Part shown: piece by piece, positions 4,410 to 9,052 of the stretch
How positions within the stretch are numbered: the first letter of the stretch is position 1
How the letters are laid out: each line of letters starts with the position of its first letter
Source of the DNA: CAYWEP01 sp964613075
GTDB taxonomy: Bacteria; Patescibacteriota; Microgenomatia; Levybacterales; UBA12049
NCBI GenBank assembly: GCA_964613075.1
Contig: CAZTFV010000046.1
Coordinates: 1 to 9,052, forward strand
Reading direction: 5' to 3'
DNA: 9,052 bases
The notes under the pieces: generated by a model
The model's database searches: none
Seen by the model: the letters and a program-made list of their open reading frames with translations, nothing else
Told to the model about the DNA's origin: nothing
Translations under genes and position numbers: made by a program

Positions 4410-5789
4410 ATGGTACGAACTCGTATTGCACCAAGCCCGACAGGGTACCCTCATATAGGCACTATCTATCAAGCGCTGTTTGATTATGCTTATGCTAAGA
4501 AAAACAAAGGACAGTTTTTGGTCCGTATTGAGGATACTGATAGAGAACGGTTTGTCCCGGATGCCGAAGAAAAACTTTTTATAGCACTTGATTGGTTTGG
4601 TCTTACAGAAGATGAAAGCCCACGAAAAGGTGGAAAGTATGGTCCGTACCGACAATCTGAGCGATTAGAGGTTTATCAAAAGTATGCTCAAGAACTTCTT
4701 ACGAAAGGATACGCGTATTATTGTTTCTGTACTCGAGAACGCCTTGAAGAAATGAGAAAAAAACAGCAACAAGAAAAAAAGCTTGTCATGTATGATAAGC
4801 ATTGTCGAAGCATCCGAATGGATGAAGCAAAACAGCGAGTCACAAATGGTGAAACACATGTTATCAGGATGAAAATCCCTGAGAGTACAAAGCTTACCTA
4901 CAAAGATGAAATTCGCGGTGAAATTACGGTTGATTCAAATACAGTTGATGATCAGGTAATCGTTAAATCAGATGGATTCCCCACCTATCATTTAGCAGTT
5001 GTCGTTGATGATCACTTGATGGAGATCACACATCTCCTCCGCGGTCCCGAGTGGCTTAGCTCAACACCAAAACATTTTCTGCTGTATGATTATTTTGGCT
5101 GGGAGAAACCTCTGTTTTTTCATACGCCACTGCTTTCTAATCCTGATCATTCGAAATTATCCAAGCGACATAGTCACACGAGCGTCAGTTGGTATCAAGA
5201 AGAAGGGTATTTATCTGAAGCGATTCTTAATTTCTTGGCTCTTCTTGGGTGGAGTCATCCGGAAGAGGAAGAAATTTTCTCCCTCGATGAATTTATACAA
5301 CTGGTTGACTTAAAAGACCTAAAACCTGTTTCGCCGATTTTTGACCTACAGAAATTAACCTGGATGAATCAGCAATATATTCAGCATTTATCCGATCAGG
5401 AATTACTGAGCAGATTAAAAGCATTTTATCCAGTTCTTTCTGAAAAGAATGAGACTTTCCTTGGCGCACTTATGCCGCTCGTTAAGACAAGAATGGAGAC
5501 GCTGAAAGATTTTGTAGATCTTACTGATCATTTTTTCAATCCTCCTAAGATACATATCGAGAGCAAACAAGACAAAGTTCTTGCCACTGATCTGGCGGAG
5601 TCACTTAGAAAACTGTCTGAATGGAAAAAAGAGGCTATCTTTTCTGCTTTTAAAGCTATTATGCAGCAGCATTCTGTTCGGATGCCGATGCTCTACAGAC
5701 TATTCACAGGTAAAGAAAAAGGCTTGCCGCTGCCCGAATCACTGGAAATCCTTGGTAGGGAACAAACGCTCGCAAGATTAGCCGTATGA
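4410..5789 (+). CDS. gltX: Glutamyl-tRNA synthetase
   Basis: This class I synthetase of 459 residues, close to the usual bacterial length, charges tRNA with glutamate. The Rossmann-fold signature is RIAPSPTGYPHIGT with the HIGH-type motif as HIGT (15-18), followed by RIEDTD. The KMSKS loop is KLSKR (249-253) in the context LSNPDHSKLSKRHSHTSV. A zinc-site pattern C105-x-C107-x24-C132 matches the E. coli enzyme except that Ser134 replaces the fourth ligand, His. The helical anticodon-binding region fills the C-terminal third. ATG 4410 gives the canonical N-terminus; ATGs at 4404 and 4398 and a frame back to 4344 add residues with no family counterpart and overlap the promoter. If AspRS here is non-discriminating, GltX may also supply Glu-tRNA(Gln) to GatCAB, but I cannot read that from the sequence. 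It is the first gene of an operon with PAP2 and dgkA. Confidence 0.95.
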   Translation: MVRTRIAPSPTGYPHIGTIYQALFDYAYAKKNKGQFLVRIEDTDRERFVPDAEEKLFIALDWFGLTEDESPRKGGKYGPYRQSERLEVYQKYAQELLTKGYAYYCFCTRERLEEMRKKQQQEKKLVMYDKHCRSIRMDEAKQRVTNGETHVIRMKIPESTKLTYKDEIRGEITVDSNTVDDQVIVKSDGFPTYHLAVVVDDHLMEITHLLRGPEWLSSTPKHFLLYDYFGWEKPLFFHTPLLSNPDHSKLSKRHSHTSVSWYQEEGYLSEAILNFLALLGWSHPEEEEIFSLDEFIQLVDLKDLKPVSPIFDLQKLTWMNQQYIQHLSDQELLSRLKAFYPVLSEKNETFLGALMPLVKTRMETLKDFVDLTDHFFNPPKIHIESKQDKVLATDLAESLRKLSEWKKEAIFSAFKAIMQQHSVRMPMLYRLFTGKEKGLPLPESLEILGREQTLARLAV

Positions 5790-6373
5790 GAATCATTGCC
5801 CGTATTATTTCGGATATCTTTAATCCCGTGGTGCTTCTTTTTCCGCTTCCTTATCTCTTGGTGTTGCGCTCAACAACTGATGCTACGTATTCTTTTCGCT
5901 GGGCTTTTCTTTCATGGTTGTTCCTGATCTTTTTTTGCGTGCTCGTTATTTACCTTGTCAGAAAAAAAATTTTCAGCGATTTAGATGTGTCAAAGAGGGA
6001 GGAGCGCCCGTTGCTCTTTCTTCTGGCGAGCGTGATTACAATTGCCTATTCTTTCAGCGTTTTTCTCCTTAACGGTCCGCGGGTGTTGATGGTAACCGCT
6101 TTAGGAATACTTGCTGGACTCCTGCTGCTAAGCCTGATCAATTCTCGTATCAAAGCCAGCATTCATGTCGCTACTGTTTCGGCGCTTTTATTTACTATTG
6201 GCATAGTATATAGTGGAATATATCTTGGGTTATTATTGTTAATACCTGTTGTTGCATGGGCAAGGGTAATAACGCATAGGCATACTGTTTCAGAAGTAGT
6301 CATCGGAAGCATTTTCGGAAGTTTACTAACATTACTGATGTATATTCTGGTTAAGCTTGTATTTGTGATGTAA
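5786..6373 (+). CDS. PAP2-family membrane phosphatase, candidate undecaprenyl-diphosphate phosphatase
   Basis: The 195-residue protein is almost entirely hydrophobic, with five or six membrane helices. PAP2 motifs are recognisable but altered: K70-REE-R74-P75 in place of KX6RP, S125-I-H127 for the SGH motif, and R160-x5-H166-x3-E170 for SRX5HX3D, with Ala before the Arg and Glu replacing Asp. Such enzymes remove phosphate from lipid (di)phosphates. Next to a DgkA-family kinase, a role in recycling the undecaprenyl carrier is likely. The changed residues leave open whether it is active or has another lipid substrate. Its ATG overlaps the gltX stop in ATGA, and no Shine-Dalgarno sequence is visible, so translation is probably coupled to gltX. 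Confidence 0.75.
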   Translation: MRIIARIISDIFNPVVLLFPLPYLLVLRSTTDATYSFRWAFLSWLFLIFFCVLVIYLVRKKIFSDLDVSKREERPLLFLLASVITIAYSFSVFLLNGPRVLMVTALGILAGLLLLSLINSRIKASIHVATVSALLFTIGIVYSGIYLGLLLLIPVVAWARVITHRHTVSEVVIGSIFGSLLTLLMYILVKLVFVM

Positions 6374-6376
6374 CTC

Positions 6377-6745
6377 ATGCTAAACGTACAACAATTATAC
6401 CGTTCCTTTTTGTATGCATTTGAAGGCTTGCAGTATGCATTGCAAAATGATCAAAATCTGCGAATACATTTCGTCATCGCAGGTATCGTCATAATTGCTT
6501 CCCTTTTTTTGAACGTTTCACCATTTGAGATGGGAATTTTGGGTATCATGATTCTTCTTGTGATTATCACTGAGATGATGAATACGTCAGTTGAGAAAAT
6601 GGTGGATCTTATAACAAAAGAGCACAGAATAGAGGCAAAGATTGCAAAGGATGTCTCATCGGGGATGGTTTTTGTTGCCGCGTTCGGATCGGTAATTATC
6701 GGGATACTTATTTTTGTCCCATATATCCTGCGTTTATTTCGTTAG
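6377..6745 (+). CDS. dgkA: Diacylglycerol/undecaprenol kinase, DgkA family
   Basis: The 122 residues match the usual size of this small integral membrane kinase, which phosphorylates a membrane lipid alcohol using ATP. An N-terminal amphipathic segment, FLYAFEGLQYALQNDQNLRIH, is followed by three membrane helices. The catalytic signature is E66-MMN69-TSVE73-KMVD, equivalent to the ENTAIE-type motif, and K91-D92 lies in the later KDVSSG motif. Gram-positive and related members prefer undecaprenol, and the adjacent PAP2 gene favours that over diacylglycerol here. It starts 3 nt after the PAP2 stop with no clear ribosome binding site, suggesting coupled translation. Its stop is 2 nt from that of the converging dsbA, leaving no room for a terminator. 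Confidence 0.9.
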   Translation: MLNVQQLYRSFLYAFEGLQYALQNDQNLRIHFVIAGIVIIASLFLNVSPFEMGILGIMILLVIITEMMNTSVEKMVDLITKEHRIEAKIAKDVSSGMVFVAAFGSVIIGILIFVPYILRLFR

Positions 6746-6747
6746 GT

Positions 6748-7404
6748 TTATTCATTTTCCTGTGCAGCATTTATTTTGTCTTTCAGTTCTGTATAGCTTG
6801 ATCGCAATACCACTCTTCTGCCATTGAGAAAAAACGTCGGTGTACCGTTGACTCCTAAAGCCAACCCATCGTTTTTGTCCTGAGTAATTTTTTGGCTGTA
6901 CTTTTTGCTCTTAAGAGAGTTGCGAAAGTTGTCTGTGTCAAGTTGAAGTTTTTCCGCGTAGCTTAAGAAGATAGTAAGCGGGTTGTCACTTTCACTCCAT
7001 TCGGCCTGGTTCTCATAGAGAAGACCATGCATTTCCCAATACTTTCCCCGCTCGCCGGCTGCTTCCGCAGCTTCTGCCGCTGCCTCTGCATTTTTATGCC
7101 CGGGAAGGGGGAAGTGGCGAAAAACAAAAGTGATTTTTCCCTTGTTCTCCTCAAGTATTTCTTTTATAACAGGATGTACTGTGCCGCAGGCAGGGCATTG
7201 ATAATCGCCGAATTCAACAAGCGTTACCTTTGAAGAACCGGAGGAGATTGTATTGCTGTCTTCCCGTATCAACACCTGAGCATCAACGAGCTGTTGATTC
7301 CCATTTTGTGTGACCTGCCTACCGCTTAAGAAAAAGATAGCTCCCGCAACTATCGTGATCGTTGTAACGCCGATTCCGATTAGTACTTTTGTTTCCTGCG
7401 TCAT
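6748..7404 (-). CDS. DsbA-like thiol-disulfide oxidoreductase, membrane-anchored
   Basis: This 218-residue protein has one N-terminal membrane helix (about 7-26) and an extracytoplasmic thioredoxin fold of the DsbA/BdbD type. The active site is C70-P-A-C73 after LVEFGDYQ, and the cis-proline loop is G187-T-P189-T followed by FFLNGRRV. The helical insertion between them carries HFPLPGHKNAEAAAEAA and EMHGLLYENQ, as in related proteins. It should put disulfides into exported proteins, with the DsbB-type partner upstream reoxidising it. Its ATG overlaps the dsbB stop by 4 nt (ATGA), and an AAAGG lies 10 nt upstream. The other extracytoplasmic proteins in the window, the carboxypeptidase and the 349-residue protein, have no cysteines, so its substrates lie elsewhere. 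Confidence 0.9.
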   Translation of the reverse strand: MTQETKVLIGIGVTTITIVAGAIFFLSGRQVTQNGNQQLVDAQVLIREDSNTISSGSSKVTLVEFGDYQCPACGTVHPVIKEILEENKGKITFVFRHFPLPGHKNAEAAAEAAEAAGERGKYWEMHGLLYENQAEWSESDNPLTIFLSYAEKLQLDTDNFRNSLKSKKYSQKITQDKNDGLALGVNGTPTFFLNGRRVVLRSSYTELKDKINAAQENE

Positions 7405-7865
7405 TTCTTATGTGCCTTTCTATAAATGAGCATACAGATTGTAATTATCGTAAAGGCAGTGAGGGACATGATGGGGATTGTGATAAAACCAAAATATCCG
7501 GTGTACTTCACCGTGCAGGATGCAGCAAGCGTGCAAGGTGCGATGGATTCGGGTAAGATCCCCTTTTGCAGTAATACATGGTAGAGCGCAATTAATCCGC
7601 CGAGGATACTCATAGGCAACACATATTGGTATAATTCTTTATCGCGACGTAGAATTCCTACCGCGATAATTATTGTAAGCGGATACATCAGAATTCGCTG
7701 GTACCAACATAGCGTGCAGGGAGTAAAATGCCTGATTTCGCTATAATACAGACTTCCGAGCGTAGCAACGATTGCTTGAATGAGGGCAGCATAGACAATG
7801 TATTTTTCAAGTCCTGTTTTTATGTCTGTATTATAGCTAATTTTTTTTTGACCCGAATTTTTCAT
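7401..7865 (-). CDS. Disulfide bond formation protein, DsbB/BdbC family
   Basis: The 154-residue membrane protein has four predicted helices and the two cysteine pairs of the family: C50-T-L-C53 followed by WYQR in the first outer loop, and C111 with C117 in the second. It passes electrons from the DsbA-like partner to quinone. The CTLCWYQRI motif and the size favour the BdbC branch. It is the first gene of a dsbB-dsbA operon on the minus strand. The start at ATG 7865 has GGGAG 10 nt upstream (7880-7876). No convincing promoter was found in the 96 nt before it; a CRP-like palindrome lies about 100 nt upstream. Confidence 0.92.
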   Translation of the reverse strand: MKNSGQKKISYNTDIKTGLEKYIVYAALIQAIVATLGSLYYSEIRHFTPCTLCWYQRILMYPLTIIIAVGILRRDKELYQYVLPMSILGGLIALYHVLLQKGILPESIAPCTLAASCTVKYTGYFGFITIPIMSLTAFTIITICMLIYRKAHKK

Positions 7866-7960
7866 ACTATATAAACTCCCAAATCGGTTTCCTGTCGGAT
7901 TTGAATAGCAAGAATATCCATACAGTAATAGCGATTAATACACTTTTCCAAAGTTTCGTA

Positions 7961-7976
7961 TGTGATTTTTGTCACA
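7961..7976. promoter_or_regulatory. CRP/FNR-like palindrome between dsbB and the DUF475 gene
   Basis: TGTGA-TTTTTG-TCACA matches the E. coli CRP half-site consensus TGTGA-N6-TCACA exactly, and extends by one base pair to C at -1 versus G only on one side. It is centred about 85 nt upstream of the predicted DUF475 start and about 103 nt upstream of the dsbB ATG. No CRP/FNR-family regulator is in the window, so binding is hypothetical. Confidence 0.35.
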
Positions 7977-8020
7977 GCATTTTTCTTTTTGAAATGCTTC
8001 GTCCGGCTCAACTCTCTTCT

Positions 8021-8046
8021 CAGAAAGGGAACATTTCTGTTAGAAT
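8021..8046 (+). promoter_or_regulatory. Extended -10 promoter with overlapping inverted repeat for the DUF475 gene
   Basis: TGT-TAGAAT (8038-8046) is an extended -10 box; the -35 (TTCTCA, 8017-8022) is weak. The predicted start, about 8053, lies at the ATG (8055), implying a leaderless mRNA. CAGAAA (8021-8026) and TTTCTG (8034-8039) form a 6-bp inverted repeat in the spacer and -10 extension, a possible repressor site. Confidence 0.4.
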
Positions 8047-8054
8047 ATTATTCT

Positions 8055-8987
8055 ATGGAGCTGCTTTTTATTGTTCTTACTATTTTGGGTCTTTCACTGT
8101 TTGAAATCATAACCAGTGTTGACAATGCGATAATCAATGCCGAAGTTCTCTCAGGGATGAGTCAAAAGGCGCGAAGATGGTTTTTGCTTTGGGGGTTTCT
8201 CTTTGCCGTTTTTGTTGTCCGGGGTCTTTTACCTTTTTTAATTGTTTTATTAACTAATCCTCAGATCGGACCTTTGGGTGTACTATTTGGCATATTTAAC
8301 AACGATCCGTATATTGTTGAGGCAATTGAGCAGACTTCGCCGTTGCTGCTTTTGGCTGGGGGTGTTTTTTTAATTTTTCTTTTTTTTAACTGGCTTTTTC
8401 TTGAGCCGAAAAATTTCGGGCTTAGGAGCGAGCGCTTTTTCCAAGCGCAGGGAGCCTGGTTTTTCGCGATTGTTTCCATTCTGCTCACGATAACTGTCTG
8501 GCTATCTATGCAGAAAGACCCCATGCTGGGTTTTGCGGCGGTTGTCGGATCGACGGCGTTTTTTATTATTCATGGATTTCGACAATTTGCAGAAGAGCAG
8601 GAGCGGAAAATGCTCAACGGAACGATGTCGGATTTAAGTAAGGTAGCATACCTTGAAGTATTGGACTCAACATTCTCAATTGATGGGGTGATCGGCGCCT
8701 TTGCTTTCACCTTTGCTGTACCACTGATCCTTCTTGGGAATGGCCTTGGGGCACTGGTACTTCGGAAATTAACGGTCAGCAGTATTGAGCGAATTAAGCA
8801 ATATAAGTATTTGAAAAACGGTGCAATGTATTCCATTCTTTTTTTGGGAATAATCATGGTGTTGGATAGCTTCGGATTCGAGATTCCTCCGTGGTTGTCT
8901 CCTATTATCACATTCGGGACCGTCGGATACTTTTTCTATAAATCAAAATTGGATCTTGAAAAGATGCGTGCTGCACTGGAAAAGTAG
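8055..8987 (+). CDS. DUF475 / TerC-like integral membrane protein
   Basis: The 310-residue protein has about eight to nine hydrophobic segments. The TerC-type acidic motifs are clear: E17-IITSVD23-N24-A in the first helix, and E201-VLDSTFSID210-GVIGAF in a later one. A central FLEPKNFGLRSERFF loop and the first-helix region followed by GMSQKARRWFLLWG match my memory of DUF475 proteins. TerC relatives are linked to tellurite resistance and to manganese or calcium handling; the paired acidic motifs within membrane helices fit cation transport, but no substrate can be read. I chose ATG 8055 because it directly begins the conserved helix and follows the promoter. A start at 7962 would add 31 unconserved residues spanning that promoter. 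The gene is divergent from dsbB. Confidence 0.8.
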   Translation: MELLFIVLTILGLSLFEIITSVDNAIINAEVLSGMSQKARRWFLLWGFLFAVFVVRGLLPFLIVLLTNPQIGPLGVLFGIFNNDPYIVEAIEQTSPLLLLAGGVFLIFLFFNWLFLEPKNFGLRSERFFQAQGAWFFAIVSILLTITVWLSMQKDPMLGFAAVVGSTAFFIIHGFRQFAEEQERKMLNGTMSDLSKVAYLEVLDSTFSIDGVIGAFAFTFAVPLILLGNGLGALVLRKLTVSSIERIKQYKYLKNGAMYSILFLGIIMVLDSFGFEIPPWLSPIITFGTVGYFFYKSKLDLEKMRAALEK

Positions 8988-9025
8988 TCGTTCAGGATTT
9001 TACAAAAAGTTTATTGTTCGAGCTT

Positions 9026-9050
9026 GCCCCGTACCGTTCTGGTACAGGGC
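9026..9050. other. Hairpin at the window edge: terminator or start of a repeat
   Basis: GCCCCGTACC (9026-9035) pairs with GGTACAGGGC (9041-9050) with one C-A mismatch, around a GTTCT loop. It lies 38 nt after the DUF475 stop and is followed by TT as the window ends, so it could be a rho-independent terminator. Its GC-rich palindromic form also resembles a dispersed repeat. Bases 8988-9025 before it hold nothing I can identify. Confidence 0.4.
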
Positions 9051-9052
9051 TT

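Noticed and set aside
4341..4655. N-terminal extension of the minus-strand membrane protein
   Set aside because: It would cross the hairpin, both divergent promoters and the gltX start; the membrane anchor follows ATG 4340 directly.
7962..8054. N-terminal extension of the DUF475 protein
   Set aside because: Thirty-one unconserved residues overlapping the CRP-like site and promoter; the conserved first helix begins at 8055.

Overview
The window looks like a chromosomal piece of a bacterium with a small genome, most likely a Patescibacteria/CPR lineage. I infer this from tight packing, 4-nt ATGA overlaps, an archaeal-type aspartyl-tRNA synthetase, the mix of housekeeping and cell-envelope genes, and several promoters placed almost on top of start codons. 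TGA and TAA both end genes here, so the code is standard. No assignment below phylum level is supported.

Left end (1-985): the 3' end of recJ carries an in-frame palindromic repeat and runs into a small unknown gene on the minus strand (293-616). That gene has a ~140-nt leader with a consensus promoter, a possible 18-codon aromatic-rich leader peptide and two mutually exclusive hairpins, the second resembling a terminator. This is the architecture of transcription attenuation. The same promoter region fires divergently towards aspS, sharing one -35 box. The aspS leader holds its own set of alternative pairings and a second dispersed repeat that appears to supply the aspS Shine-Dalgarno sequence.

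Middle (986-4410): aspS overlaps a membrane-anchored D,D-carboxypeptidase (dacA-like) by 50 nt. Converging on them is a membrane-anchored extracytoplasmic protein of unknown function. Between it and gltX lie overlapping divergent promoters and a perfect 10-bp hairpin.

Right half (4410-9052): gltX, a PAP2-family lipid phosphatase and a DgkA-family lipid kinase form a tight plus-strand operon. The two lipid enzymes fit recycling of the undecaprenyl carrier used for peptidoglycan, which dacA also serves. Converging on them is a dsbB-dsbA pair on the minus strand, an extracytoplasmic disulfide-forming system. A divergent DUF475/TerC-like membrane protein follows, with a CRP/FNR-like palindrome in the shared intergenic region. 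The window ends in a hairpin that may be a terminator or the edge of another repeat.

The protein functions are well supported. The regulatory RNA proposals come from reading base complementarity by eye and have not been folded or compared across genomes.
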